DNA of 64,000 nt from Sweltsa coloradensis (taxonomy: Eukaryota; Arthropoda; Insecta; Plecoptera; Chloroperlidae), in NCBI GenBank assembly GCA_024449915.1, contig JAMZAV010002208.1, positions 1-64,000 of the forward strand. The letters run 5' to 3'. Within the stretch, counting starts at the first letter, position 1. Each line of letters opens with the position of its first letter. The notes under the pieces are model-generated. The model was not told the origin of the DNA and ran no database searches. It saw nothing but the letters and a program-made list of their open reading frames with translations. Positions 21,301-32,390 of the stretch are shown piece by piece. A program made the translations under genes and the position numbers.

Positions 21301-21925
21301 GTAATAAAATAAAAATGTAAACATGAGAAAGTTAAGATGTAGCCTAAAGAGAAACTATTCTAGCATCCTGTACCGCAACGTCCATGTGAGGTTCTTCCCC
21401 GGTAACGTTTAATAAAGCATTTTATTGAGCCAACTTCCTCATGCGAACTTGATAAGAGCAGCAAGTATAATGTGACACAAACCGTGAGATTGCGTACAAC
21501 TTGTTGTAATAACCCCCAACTTTTACTTTCGTCCGCGCCGAGTAAACTATATTATTAATTACGCAAGAAAGTAATTGTATTCATTACCGCATGTAATTGT
21601 CACGGACGCTCACTCGCATCTGTGCGCGCAAAATAGCTAGGGCGCATGCGGGAGTTCTAACATTCCCCAAGCGCGCATTAAAAGTAATTCGCAAACAATT
21701 CCGCGTCGGGCGAATTTAAATTGGGAGAAGTCGAAGAGATCGAAAGTTGCGAGAAATCTCTAGTAGCTTGATTATTTATTATTTCACCCGAAGATGTAGA
21801 CCACAGACACCTCCGGGTTGATATCTGTATATTTTGTTGGGCGTCAAGTTTTGGGAGGAAATAATTAATATCGAAATCAAGACCACGAACCATGGAACAA
21901 GGATATTCAACGACAATTGTCAAAA
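21301..21925. other. Unresolved single-copy-looking stretch
   Basis: No domain is recognised. ORFs on both strands are under 85 codons. It contains an AATAAA-type word near 21305 and 21410 and reads cleanly, with few homopolymer artefacts. Confidence 0.35.
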
Positions 21926-22025
21926 GAATGACGACGTGAGAAACTAGGGCTGCTCATTGGCGCCGCCTGGGATAATAGATGATATAAATTATTGAGTTGG
22001 TTTTGTGTTTGTTGATTAATATTCA
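21926..22025 (-). repeat. LINE-B 3' end with internal deletion
   Basis: It starts tgacgacgtgagaaactagg, then jumps to ggcgccgcctgggataatag. The shared core is mostly deleted. Confidence 0.55.
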
Positions 22026-22117
22026 AAACAAAAATATTTTGTTTATTTCTCGATTTGTTCAGTCGCGAAAACACTCCCGTGGGCGTAATTGATATTTTAC
22101 TACAATTCAGAAATTAA

Positions 22118-22170
22118 AAGAGTCCGCCCCAACCGGGAATCGAACCACGGATCTTGCGCACTCCAGACAT
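22118..22170 (-). repeat. tRNA-derived fragment (B box)
   Basis: The plus strand ccgggaatcgaaccacggat is, on the minus strand, a T-arm with a good B box (ggttcgattccc). There is no matching tRNA 5' half, so this is a SINE or tRNA-pseudogene remnant rather than a functional tRNA. Confidence 0.5.
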
Positions 22171-22190
22171 ATTATTTATAAATAATAAAA

Positions 22191-22564
22191 ATTTTGGATT
22201 AAGGACGCGTCAACCGTTAGGTCATAATGCACCACTCAACCTAGGGTGGGGGGAGGAGGAGGGGCTTATGCTGATCAGAACCAGCCACGGGTAGGGGAGG
22301 AAGGGGTTCTCACGTCGCGGTCGTCATTGTCTTTGTCATCGTTCGTGGTGTCATTGTCGTCATCGTCGTCGAGGGGTCGTCAAGGGAAGGGGGCAAGGTC
22401 TTCAAAGACGATTGCCAGAGCTCGCCTCTAATTTCGGGGAGTAAAATACTACCTCTCCTTCATTCTAGCTGATGTTTGCAAGATGAACTTTTTCTCTTCA
22501 ATCGCCATTTACGATTAGCAGAGCCATGCTCTGGCCTAATTCTACCTAGGGCCCAGACGGGGGA
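22191..22564 (-). mobile_element. SINE-A copy 8
   Basis: A clean near-full copy: attttggattaaggacgcgt, ctggccta at the distal end, and a terminal gggcccagacgggg. It is useful as a consensus template because indels are few. Confidence 0.85.
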
Positions 22565-22702
22565 GGGGCCGCCTGTGATAATACAAGTTATAAATTATTT
22601 AGTTGGTTTGTGTTTGTATAATAATGTTTTTAAAAAAAAGGGTTAATGGCGCGTCAACCGTTAGGCCCATTCCCCACAAATGTGTGTTTTACCCCTACTT
22701 CG
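22565..22702 (-). repeat. LINE-B piece fused to SINE-A copy 8, plus stray core
   Basis: gccgcctgtgataatacaag follows SINE-A's cagacgggg within a few bases, so the LINE-B terminal ~35 bp are replaced by a SINE-A. At about 22648 a stray SINE-A core, atggcgcgtcaaccgttagg, is present. Confidence 0.6.
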
Positions 22703-22985
22703 ACGACGTGAGAAACTAGGGCGCTTCAACCGGTTAGGTCTTTTGCGTCGCCTGTGATAATGAAAGTTAAGAAGATGTGTTAATGGTGTGTTTGATAATT
22801 ATATTGTTTTCTAAGTGTATGAATATGAAAAAAAAAATGATGATGATGACAGTAATAACAAAACAAAAGTTATGGATGAGAAGGAAAATAAATAAATTAA
22901 AGAAATGTGTATCATGTGAATTTAATTTGTTAAATAGATTACTATGTATAAGAAATTAAGAAAGTGGGTATGATTTTCGTGTTAA
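22703..22985 (-). repeat. LINE-B 3' UTR, 5'-truncated
   Basis: It starts acgacgtgagaaactagggc and runs ~280 bp through an A-rich UTR to ttgttaaatagattac, colinear with the UTR next to RNase H at 33.9 and 62.1 kb. It stops before coding sequence. Confidence 0.75.
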
Positions 22986-23192
22986 ATTGTTATTATATTA
23001 GTCTTAAAAAATTTGGTTTTAAGAACCAAAACAAAAATTCCTAAGAGGGAAAACAATCAGATTTCAAGAATCATTAGGGACGTCCAATCAAAAGGAGTAA
23101 CTTCATTATGACAGACCACTTAAATATTAAAAACCCAAATTAGGATATCGCATTTCTTATAATAAAAACAATTACTTGAGACTAAACCAAAG

Positions 23193-23563
23193 TATTTTTT
23201 TGGTTTATTGGATTTAGGACGCCGTAAAACCGTTCGGTCATAATGCACCACTCTAACCTAGTTGGGGGGGGGGGAGGAGAGGCCCATGCTGGCAGAACCA
23301 GCCACGGGTAAGGGGGAAAAAGAGGCTTTTCTCACGTGGGCAGTCGTCATCGTCTTTGTCATCGTTATTTGTGTCATTGTCATCCTCGTCAAGAAGTTCG
23401 TTCAAGTAAAGGGGAGGTCTTCGACGACGATGACTAGGTTCGCCTTAGTTTCGGGGACTAAAATACTACCCTTCATACTAGCTGATGTTTTCGGAGGTGG
23501 ACTTTTTCTCTTGAATTGCTTTTTGGATTAGCCGAGCCATGCTCTAGGCCAATTCTATCCCGA
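23193..23563 (-). mobile_element. SINE-A copy 9
   Basis: A ttttttggtttattggattt leader, ctggcagaaccagcc, gtttcggggactaaaatact and gctctaggccaattctatcc. The final cagacgggg is lost where the next LINE-B begins. Confidence 0.75.
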
Positions 23564-23572
23564 GATACCACA

Positions 23573-23705
23573 ATCGAAGACGACCTGAGAAACTAGGGCG
23601 CTGCAACCAGTTAGGTTTTATTTATTTGCGCCGCCTTTGATACTGAAATTTACTGAGATGAGTCAAAGGTGTGTTTAATGATTATATTTTTTTTCTAAGT
23701 GTATA
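23573..23705 (-). repeat. LINE-B 3' end, interrupted by SINE-G
   Basis: It reads agacgacctgagaaactagg to ttttctaagtgta, then is interrupted by the small SINE at 23717-23992. Confidence 0.65.
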
Positions 23706-23716
23706 CCACCACATTA

Positions 23717-23992
23717 TTAAATAAATATATTTTTGTGGATGCCCGCTGTAGGGTATACACATCAGATTTGACCGGTGTGACCCTCTTCAGGTGACTAATA
23801 GGTATACTGCGGAAAAGACAATTGTGAAGGGATGCCCCGAGGGCATTTTAAGGACTCATCCCTTGCTTTGCATTAACGACTGAAAAAACCTGGGAAAAAA
23901 CCTTTCAGTGGGATCGCGGTTTCAACGGGATTCAAAACCCGGGACCCTCCCGAATCAGAGTCGGCGTTTAGCCCCCGACCCAAACACGGGGT
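23717..23992 (-). mobile_element. SINE-G: ~276-bp tRNA-derived SINE with 11-bp target duplication
   Basis: ccaccacatta occurs at 23706-23716 and again at 23993-24003, a perfect 11-bp target-site duplication. Between them the minus strand starts with a tRNA-like head (box-A-like tttgggtcgggggct, box-B-like cccgggttttgaatcccg) and ends in an A/T-rich tail (aaaaatatatttatttaata). That is the layout of a tRNA-derived SINE made by target-primed reverse transcription. Only one copy is seen in the window. Confidence 0.8.
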
Positions 23993-24231
23993 CCACCACA
24001 TTAGCACTGGCCACGTCTATCGTGCAGATCGTGTGACGACCTAGCAAACGGGGGGCAAAATCGTAACTTTAAAAAGGATTTTTTAATACGTTGCCAAGGT
24101 CGGGTTTTACCGTACTCCTTATTTTTAAACTTTTCAACAATTGCTGTAATGTTAAGTGCAGATTGTGATGATGGGTGGCAAAACAAATGAGGGATGGTGG
24201 AAAATATAAATAAAAAAAAAATAAATGCGTA

Positions 24232-24610
24232 TTAGCTACCCACTCAGTCACACAATGATTTTCAGTGGGGGCAGTAAACCAAATTTGACCAAACCCAACC
24301 CTGTGGGCCCCCCGACTCATCGAGGAGTGTACGATTCCCAATTTTTAGATGAAAAATGAATCAGAAGGTATGGAAGCCGAACCCCCGGGAATAAACCCAG
24401 AATTAAAAAGGCCGATCAAAAATTTTAAATTTATTGGTGTCTCGTTGAAAAGGGCAGCCCCAAAGTCACCGTTTACAATTCCCAAGACAAGAACTGATGG
24501 TCTTGTCTAAATCGAAAAAAAAAATTCTATTTTAGGGGAATGAACTCTGGCCCTTTTCTGCATTGGAAGGGGGGAAAAACTAACCCCAAGACCAACGCAT
24601 CGAAGTTTCC
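24232..24610 (-). mobile_element. SINE-D, near full length
   Basis: Body at 24245-24480 (gattttcagtgggggcagta, aagtcaccgtttacaattcc), one 40-bp-type unit (caagaactgatggtcttgt) and a tRNA-like head at about 24533-24605 (ttctgcattggaagg, aagaccaacgcatcg). The head is indel-damaged. Confidence 0.65.
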
Positions 24611-25084
24611 TAGAAAAAAAAGTACAAAAAAATAATTTTGTATGGTATTTTTTGATATTTTAAAATTTCCCCCCTCAAAAAAATTAAAGCATCTTTCAGT
24701 TATTAGCAAATAATTAATACAGAAATTGACATCAACCCAAAGAAATTTTAATTTTTAAAGCAGTGTTAATGCCCGTTTCCACATACTCTTTACACTCTTG
24801 TCACCTTTTCACCATTTTTGATTTTATAAAAATCAGTTTTTTTTTTTTATTCATCCGGGCTTTCAGCCGTTTTATATATTTATAGTTTTTTTTATTCAGT
24901 TTTTCTTTTGAATTTTTTATAAAAAATTTAAATTTTATAGAACGTGTTATGTATTTTAAAGTTTTGTATACGTATGCTTTGGTTTTTAATTGTATTCTCA
25001 ATTGTTTAGTTCAGTAACTTTTTAAAATTTTTGTGTTTAAAAAACCCTGTTTTTAGTGTCAATAAGTTAAAAGCTGTTTATTTA
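24611..25084. other. AT-rich, nothing recognised
   Basis: A/T-homopolymer-rich sequence. The 66-codon Lys-rich minus ORF at 24801-25001 is a compositional artefact, with no domain-like pattern. Confidence 0.4.
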
Positions 25085-25445
25085 TTGTTTGTTTTTTAAA
25101 GGGACGTTAATTGTTAGGTCATAATGCGCCAATCTAGCCTAGGGAAAACTTTAAAACGCGTGAAAACTAGGGCGCTTTTAACCGTTTTTAATTTTTCCGC
25201 CGCTGTGTAGGGAAAGTTGATGAGTGAGTTAATAGTGGGGTTGATGATTTGATTACTAGGAGAGAACCACCAGGGGAAGGGGGAGGTAAGGGGGGGGTTA
25301 TCACATCGTGGTCGTTTTCGCCTGTCACGTTCTTGTTATTTTAAATTTTGGGTTAATTGCGATTCAACCCTTAGGGCATAATGCGTACTTAGCCTAGGGA
25401 AAAGGAAGGGGCAGTCCCCCGGGGGACAGAACCCGCCAAGGCGGA
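25085..25445 (-). repeat. SINE-A and LINE-B fragments
   Basis: 25085-25148 is a SINE-A tail (aggtcataatgcgccaatct). 25150-25260 is a LINE-B end (cgtgaaaactagggcgct). 25341-25445 is a second SINE-A tail (agggcataatgcgtactta). All lie in the same orientation and all are truncated. Confidence 0.55.
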
Positions 25446-25842
25446 TAGAAATTTTAGGGTAAACCTATATAAAGCAGGGGCCAAATAACAAACGTTCACT
25501 AAAAGGTGACAAAAGAAAATGCCAATGCTACAAAGCCCAAAATTCGGCGAGTTTTAAAATGTGAACCAAGTGAAGAACCAAACCTCTATTTGCTCCATCC
25601 TTGCTGTATGATATTCAATTTACACCGCTTGTAAAAAAACCAAAAATAGTCGGGAAAACACAATATCGGGCTAAATCTACGTTCACAAAACCCAAAAACG
25701 CGTCTTTCTTTCGAGAAAAGTTAAAAACAAAGAAAGACGACAATGTTTCGCCCCACCGCCTTGTTAAAGGAGAGTTTAAAGGTTTCCTACGCTTTTGACC
25801 GGGCAAGGTCCAGGGTCCACTAGATATTTTATGCTGAGCTGA
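25446..25842. other. Unresolved stretch
   Basis: Two overlapping ~64-codon ORFs on opposite strands, neither recognisable. No repeat match is seen within the window. Confidence 0.35.
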
Positions 25843-25845
25843 AAA

Positions 25846-26206
25846 TTTGGTTTATTGGTTTAAGGACGCTCAACCGTTAGGACATAATGACCACTCTAAC
25901 AAAGGGGGGGGGGGCCCATGCTGGTAAAACCCAGCCAGGGGAAGGGGGAGGAGGGGGGGTTCTCACGTGCAGTCGTCAGTGTCTTTTGTCATCGTTGTGG
26001 GGTCATTGTCGTTATCGTCGTCGAGGGATCGTCAAGAAAAGGGGGGGGGTCTCCCCGACGATTTCCAGAGTCGCCTCAATTTTCGGGGAAAAAAAAATAC
26101 TACACTTTAAAAAAGCTGATGTTTGGAGGTGGCTTTTTCTCTTTAATTTCCTTTAACGATTGCAGAGGCATGCTCTAGCCAGATTCTCCCCCCGGGCCCC
26201 GACGAG
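25846..26206 (-). mobile_element. SINE-A copy 11
   Basis: A tttggtttattggtttaagg leader, acgatttccagagtcgcctc and a terminal cccgggccccgacg. A further SINE-A fragment (catgcggtcccaaccagcc) follows at 26215-26283. Confidence 0.7.
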
Positions 26207-26289
26207 ATTGGCAAATGCGCCATTTAAAATGGAGATATGGGGGAGGGGGTGCACATGCGGTCCCAACCAGCCACGGTAAGGTCAGATGA

Positions 26290-28455
26290 AAAAAAGACGA
26301 CGTGAGAAACTAGGGCCCTCAACCGGGTTTGGTATATTGCGCCCCTGGAATGAAAGTAATGAGAAGGTTGATTGGGTATGTTTGGATTTGATTTTTTCAA
26401 AGTGTAGAAATAAAAAAATAAATTGATGGATGAAAGATAGCGAAAAAAATTTATGTTTGTAAATAAAAAAGAAAGACAAGAAAAAAATTGTATATGTGAA
26501 TTAAATTTTGTTAAATAGAATCTTTAATAAAATTTTTAGAAAGTGTGTAGCCGTTATATTGAAAGTTTTTTAATGATTAAGAGGATCAAATTGCTTTCGC
26601 AAGGTTCATTTTGGGTACATTTGCTAGCATTGAGTACATTTAAAAGGGACTCACATATGTTAAATAGGGGAAAAACCTTTTCTCTGGTTAAAGCATTCCG
26701 TGATTTTAGGCGTGTGTGGCCCTTTTACGAATTCTAAACAATACACCCTTCTCTAGTGAGAGTCGAGAGTAGGGGGACGAATAATGGGTCAATGGGGGCA
26801 TCACACTAGCAATTTTTTAAATTTGCAACACATCCCCTGTTGCCACAAACCAGCAATTTTTGCTTAAATCCATCTTGAATCGGAACGGGAACAAATTGAA
26901 ATCAACGTCGCGACGCGGGAAAAGCTTCCTTAGCAGCCCTATCAGCGTGCATTCCCCTCTTGCCCACTTTCCCAGGTTTCCAGCAAACTCTTTTATATAC
27001 CCCTTAGAGGTTATTTTTTTATAAATAGAATTTCGATGTTTTTGACAAAATGATGACTAGAATACTGATTTTTATAGTTTGAAGTGAACTTTAACTATTG
27101 AACAAAAAAAGGTTTCGTCCAAGACAACGAAAAGTATTTAGAGCTTCACGGTGGCGAATAACTTTTGCAGTAAAAACCGATTACACGTGCCTTAGCCTGA
27201 AACGTTCAGTTAAGGGGGAGCAAAAAAAGGCATTCAACCTTTTTGAAATTTTTGGGAGCCATCTGTGAATACCAAATTCCCTTTTGATGTTCAGGAAATC
27301 TTTAAAAAAGTTAATTTTGAATACACTATCCCCAAGTAGGTTTTTAAAAACCCACAAAGTTAAAATGAATAAATCGCTTTGGTGTAGACCCGGGCAGGGA
27401 ATGCTTAAAAAAAAATTAAAAAAAATTTTGGCAGATAAAATCTATAAGTTAAACAAACTTTTTAATTCATCACGATTGATGGAGGGTTTTAGGCATAGTT
27501 TTAATTTTTTCATTACTACAAACCCCCTAAAGGGGTTTTTCGCGCCCGCCAAGGGAGGACACACCGATCGGCATACGGGCTGACTCCCGGGCTTGTTCAA
27601 AAATGCACCAAAGGCAAGACGAAGACCAAAATGGGGGACGTGTCTAAAAAGTTTAAGGTTGGGTTACTTGCTAAGGGTACACGAAACTCCTAGTCCATTT
27701 TGGAGAAAAAAGGATCCGAAAATTCTCTACATGCAATCTTTTGCCCCCCACGATGTATTGCTGTGAATTTTAAAAGGTTTTGATTTTCAAATGCCCTTTT
27801 GCGTAACTCAAAAACATTGTGTTCAAATTTTACTTTTTGTAAAAACACCATCCGAGAAGACGGGCTTTTGGGTTTGAATTGAAGTTTATATTTTTTAAAA
27901 CGAGATTTGGGGTCATTTTGATTCTTCGAGAGCAAAAGGAATGCACTGAGTTTTTTCGGGAGAGAATCGTGTCCCTGTTTCTAGCCCATTCATTATTTTG
28001 CCCAATCTAATTTGCACGTGTCTTTGAGCTTTGATAAATTTACTGATCTGTAGAAGTTTCTGGTCTCTAAAATAGGCATGATATTGGCTTTTTGGGAATA
28101 CAATCCAATACTTTTTTATGCCAATAGCAAATAGTGTCACCGAAAACTGGCCCTTTTGGTACACGTTTCCGTGAGAACGATTTTGACAAAAAAATTGTTT
28201 AACAGCATTTTAAAATTCTATCTTTTTTAAAAAATATTCTAAAAATTTTTGGGATGTTCCCTCGAAAACCCACTCGTGAATCTGTTGAAGAAATTTTATC
28301 CCATTTTTGCGTAGGGTTTTTCAAAGTCAAAAAGCACACCCAAAACACTGTTTTGCAACAAACCCTTTTTGAATAAAGGTCTCTAAACGAACCAAATGGT
28401 CGATGGTACAGCGAAGTTGACGAAAACCCCATTGGACGTTTGCCAAAAGGGTTTT
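26290..28455 (-). pseudogene. LINE-B non-LTR retrotransposon, 5'-truncated ~2.2 kb copy
   Basis: This is the longest LINE-B copy. On the minus strand the order is reverse transcriptase, RNase H, 3' UTR. At 28483-28199 the frame has VGFRGNIPKIFRIF, typical of the RT helix before the active site in Jockey/I-like LINEs. At 28164-27913 it has GTRFSPEKTQCIPF, the block after the catalytic strand. RNase H and the IGH-type C-terminus lie at 27000-26650 and are badly broken. The 3' UTR ends at the gacgacgtgag terminus (about 26293). No intact ORF survives. The 5' end abuts SINE-A copy 13. Confidence 0.75.
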
Positions 28456-28457
28456 TG

Positions 28458-28813
28458 GGGTTTTTTGGATTGGGAAACGTCAACCGTTCGGTTTTAATGC
28501 ACCACTTTAGCCAAAGGGGCGGGGAGGGGGGGCCATGCTGGTAGAACCCGCCACGGGTAAGCTGAGGAAAGGGGGGTTTTCACGACGCGGGGTCATCGTC
28601 TTTGTCATCGTTCTTGTGTCACTGTCATCGACGCCGGGGGGGGTTCAAGGGAATGGGTCAAAAACCGCGACGACGATTGCCCGAGTGCCCCAGTTTAAGG
28701 AGTAAGATACTCCACTTTACTAGTGAGTTTGAAAGATGGACTTTTTCTTTGAATGGCTTTTAAAGTTAGCAGGCCATGTCCAGGCCCAAATTTTACCCCG
28801 GGCCCAGACGGGG
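28458..28813 (-). mobile_element. SINE-A copy 13
   Basis: A ttttttggattgggaaacgt leader, gccatgctggtagaacccgc, and a terminal ccccgggcccagacgggg. Its tail abuts the truncated 5' end of the LINE-B copy. Confidence 0.75.
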
Positions 28814-30099
28814 TCAAAAAACCCCCGTGTTTCCGCATCCACTTTTGCGTTTGTTGATCATCTTTTTGAACAAATTTTCAAAAGCAACTTGGGCAGAGAA
28901 ATAGGGCGATATGAAATGGCATCGACTTTCTTTTGTGGGTTGCGCAAAGGAAATTAAGATGGCAACGCCAATCTCTGCAAAATAGTCAGACAACCCTAAA
29001 AAAATAAAAAAAATAAAATTTAACTTCCAAGCGGGGTCATCAGGTGGGACAACCAGGTTTTGCATTTGCTTTTCCCCCTATGTGCTACGTAATGAGCTTA
29101 ACGCCATACGAGTTCCAAAAAGAAAACGCTCTGTTGATGGATCATGTTTTGGGGTTTAGGGGGGGGGGGGAGGGTTTTCCCCACCTCGGTTTGGGCTAAT
29201 CGTTTTTAGATGAGAAAAGGTTTTCGAGCTTCTGTCAATGCTTGGGCTAAAATTCGCACATATCGTGCATTACGCTTACCGATGCAAAATGGGTTTCCCC
29301 GATGAAGCCACATTGCTGGGGTGTAAACTAATTGCCCCCCATCCTTTTATAGCGGGTATGGTGTTTACCTGCGTCCACTAATTGATTTTCCTTTTCCACA
29401 CCCTCGTGGAAGAGGTGCTGTAATTTATAGAAGATACATACCTTGCCTCGACTGCCTCTTACTAGTTTGAAATTCGTCCGGTTTTGCTCTCTTGTGCTTG
29501 AAATTGATTTAAATTTTTAAATGTAGGAAAAATATTTAAATTTTTAAAAAAACTACTTCCTTTTCCTTGATGGCCAAAGCGCAACCTTTGTTCCCCCAGG
29601 GGGCGACACGACGGCGTGGTTCACCACTAGTCAGTGGTATACTGGCATATTGCTGCATCAAGCAAGCATTTACTAACATTATTGACAAGCATGTTGGGGT
29701 CACGAGAACTAGTAAAGTCCACCTTGAGCAAGAGACTTCACTAATTTCCTGGAACTTTCCCCAATCAGCTTGCGCAAGTCTCCAGCACTGACCTGGATTG
29801 TGTGGCCTATTTAGTTTAATACATTCACCTGAATTAGAAAATAATCACTTCAATGTAAATCATCAAGAAAAGAAAAAAGAAGAGCTGCATAATAAGAGAA
29901 AAGTTTATCTGAAAGAAGAATGTTAGAATAATGTTTTCTATTGGGGATAATCGTTGTTTTGAGTTTGATATTTTAAATCTTTTTCCGACAAAACGTCAGA
30001 TCAATCGTTAGATAGAGCGCTGAACCATCAAACGGTCGACCTTAGAGAAAAGGTTTCAGACAAAACTTGCTTAGAATGGTCATAACTAAGAGGGGTGGG
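28814..30099. other. Unresolved stretch
   Basis: No recognisable gene. 29083-29116 repeats 68-102. ORFs at 28736-28957, 28814-29065 and 29567-29791 lack known motifs. From about 29380 the sequence becomes clean. Confidence 0.35.
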
Positions 30100-30720
30100 G
30101 GCAGTGAAAAAAACAACTCGACGCCCCCTGTCTGTGGCCCATGCACTTCCGGCCCTGGCCACTCGGATACGGCGGCACCCGAGACCTTCAGGTTTGGATA
30201 AACCAAAGACGTGTACCTAGAGAGCATTGCATCAAAGTTTCAGCCCGCTACCTGGTCGGCAAGAGGTCGAACAATAAACGTTAACTGGGATTGTTTCGAT
30301 GAGTTTTGGTGGAGGCGCCGGTCCGAGGAAGATCGCGAATTTCGAAGCCGAATATAAATTTCGTAAAAATAGAGCTAGGAGTGTGAATTTCACACACGCA
30401 CACAATTCGCCACGAAACTAATATAAACGAATACGTCTTGTTCCCGGCGTCGCGACGCCACGCGACGCACGGCGTCGGTGCAAAGAAGGGCCCATCCGGG
30501 AGGCGCCCGCCAAGGCAAATCCGAGAGACACGGTGGACGAGCGTATAGAGTCAAATGTTCAGATCCCTAGGTGGTCGGAAAGAGTCGAAAGACCGAGAGT
30601 CTAAAATATCGAGTAAATTTGGTGGAGGCGCCGGGTCCGCGGTAGTTCTTGAATAGAATTTAACTCTTGTACGCACGCCAAAGCTCGAACCATTGATCTC
30701 AGATAAAAGTTTATTTGAAA
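30100..30720. repeat. Dispersed repeat E, copy 1
   Basis: Shared with 42540-43135. Anchors are agctggtcggcaag-like and cgcgacgccacgcgacgc. It contains ttttggtggaggcgccgg twice (about 30303 and 30616). That word begins like an LTR-element primer-binding site (TGG plus GC-rich), but no LTR pair was found. A T-arm-like gctcgaaccattgatct sits at about 30684. Confidence 0.55.
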
Positions 30721-31649
30721 AAAAGCTTTAGAATAACTAGTTTGAGTTGTTTTGGGACAGTATGAGTACCATCCCTATGCTTATTTCTCGATTTCGGGTC
30801 GAAAACGTAATCTCTGTTTTCTTCAATATTATTATTAAGGTGTTTTCTCCCAATAAGAAAAAAACCGATAAATTGTAACGGAGATAGGAAGATTTGGCTC
30901 ATACTTGGTACGAGTATAGAAGTCCATAGTTTATTAGTTGCACGGTTATGACACCGATGTAAACGAGAATGTTTTGGTGTGACGTCGAGAGTTATGTGAT
31001 GAGCTTGGTGTTGTGGAATCGAAAGTTAAAACATATTGTTTTCGGTTTTGACTATGTTGTTATCCAAGAACGCTGAATCGTACAACAGATGCTGAATCAC
31101 TAGGACGTAAACGCGGCATAAACACCACTGGGAAATTGTAAGAGGAGAGAGTGGGGGGAATGACGTCATGACAAATATTTAATGACGGGTCGGTAGTAGA
31201 CCGGGGAGATTGATTGGAGATAAACCTTTAAGACGTCGGTGAAGAGGGATCCAGAAAACGTACACCACCAAGAAGATTCGAGGAACGAGGTACGGTGTGT
31301 TACTAGTACTAAGTGGAGAGTTTATTGGGTAAGTTATGCACGACAAAAGCTATTGCATTTAGTAGTTAGACTCGGGGAGTTATGTCCACGTAATTGGACC
31401 GCAGGGTCCACAGTCTTGTCAGACACAAGTCTTCAATGTCCAAGTGTTAATAAATGAGCGATCTCTTCAGGTTGAACTACGTCTCATTACTGTGTAACCA
31501 GATTGCTCAATAATCCCAGATTCCCTAAAACACAGTACGATCCTAGGTCGCTGTCTCTAAATCAGGGAGGTATCATAATTGTGATGGCTATTATTTATTG
31601 TGTTATTGAGGACCTAAATTCGTTGTTTAACCCTAAACTTAGCAGATTG
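30721..31649. other. Unresolved clean stretch, possible solo-LTR-like segment
   Basis: About 31137-31540 begins tgtaagaggagagagtgg and has an AATAAA near 31450, which is loosely LTR-like. There is no second copy in the window, so this is not supported. The 72-codon ORF at 31239 is unrecognised. Confidence 0.3.
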
Positions 31650-31885
31650 TCTACAATGGGGGGGAGTAGGGCTAATGTTTGGTCAGACCACTTCGGGAAG
31701 GGGATAGGGGGAGTTTCTCCCCCGTTGGGGCCCTTCCGCTTTGTCATAGTTCGTTGTGTCATTGTCATCTCGTCGGGGGTCGCCCGGGGAAATTAAGACA
31801 CGTGAGAAAAAAGGGGTGCTTCACGGGTAAGGTCATATTGCACTGCTGAGATACGGTATAAATTTAAAATGAATTATTTAAAAAG
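31650..31885 (-). repeat. SINE-A fragment joined to LINE-B end
   Basis: 31650-31792 is the middle of SINE-A (tggtcagaccacttcggg, tcgttgtgtcattgtcatct). 31795-31885 is a LINE-B end (acacgtgagaaaaaaggggt, aaggtcatattgcactgctg). The junction removes the SINE-A 5' half. Confidence 0.6.
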
Positions 31886-32207
31886 AAACTGTAGTTGAAC
31901 AGGTATTATATTTTAATTATTAAAACTTAACACTGTTCTTAGGTGGAAAAAAGTTTTTAATGTTGCAAAATTCGAAAAGTTTCATTTTTTTCGCGTAAAT
32001 GTAAAAGTAAATGTCTCCCTGTCGAAGAAAAGTAAAACTTTTCGAAATTTTAAACAAAAAACTTATTTCCCCCTAAAAACAGTGTAATTTTCAAATAATT
32101 TATAAATTTAAATGAAGTTATTATGTTTTTGGGGGATTTTAAATTTTTTTTATAACAAATTAAATTAAAATTAAAATTTCAAGTTCCAAACAATTTTGTT
32201 TCAGATT
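31886..32207. other. AT-rich, nothing recognised
   Basis: A/T-rich sequence. Around 31975-32050 aagtttcatttttttc and aagtaaaacttttcga form a weak inverted repeat. No coding signal. Confidence 0.35.
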
Positions 32208-32390
32208 TTATGGTCCCGTAAACCGCCCCAGGTCACGGGGGCCACTCGAGCCTAGGAGATAACTGGTTTAAACCCCCACCTGTTCAGACCAGGGGAAGGT
32301 TAGGTAATACATGTTCTCACGTGTCTTCGTCGTCGGGGGGGTCGTCAGGGAAGGGGAAAAGAGGTCCTCGACGACGACACTTGACAGGGT
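32208..32390 (-). mobile_element. SINE-A copy 15, internally deleted
   Basis: Divergent tail (aggtcacgggggccactcga), agaccaggggaagg, then gttctcacgtgtcttcgtcg and tcctcgacgacgac. It lacks the 5' third. Confidence 0.6.

Noticed and set aside
31137..31540. Solo LTR.
   Set aside because: TG start and an AATAAA are present, but there is no second copy, no clear CA end and no target duplication.
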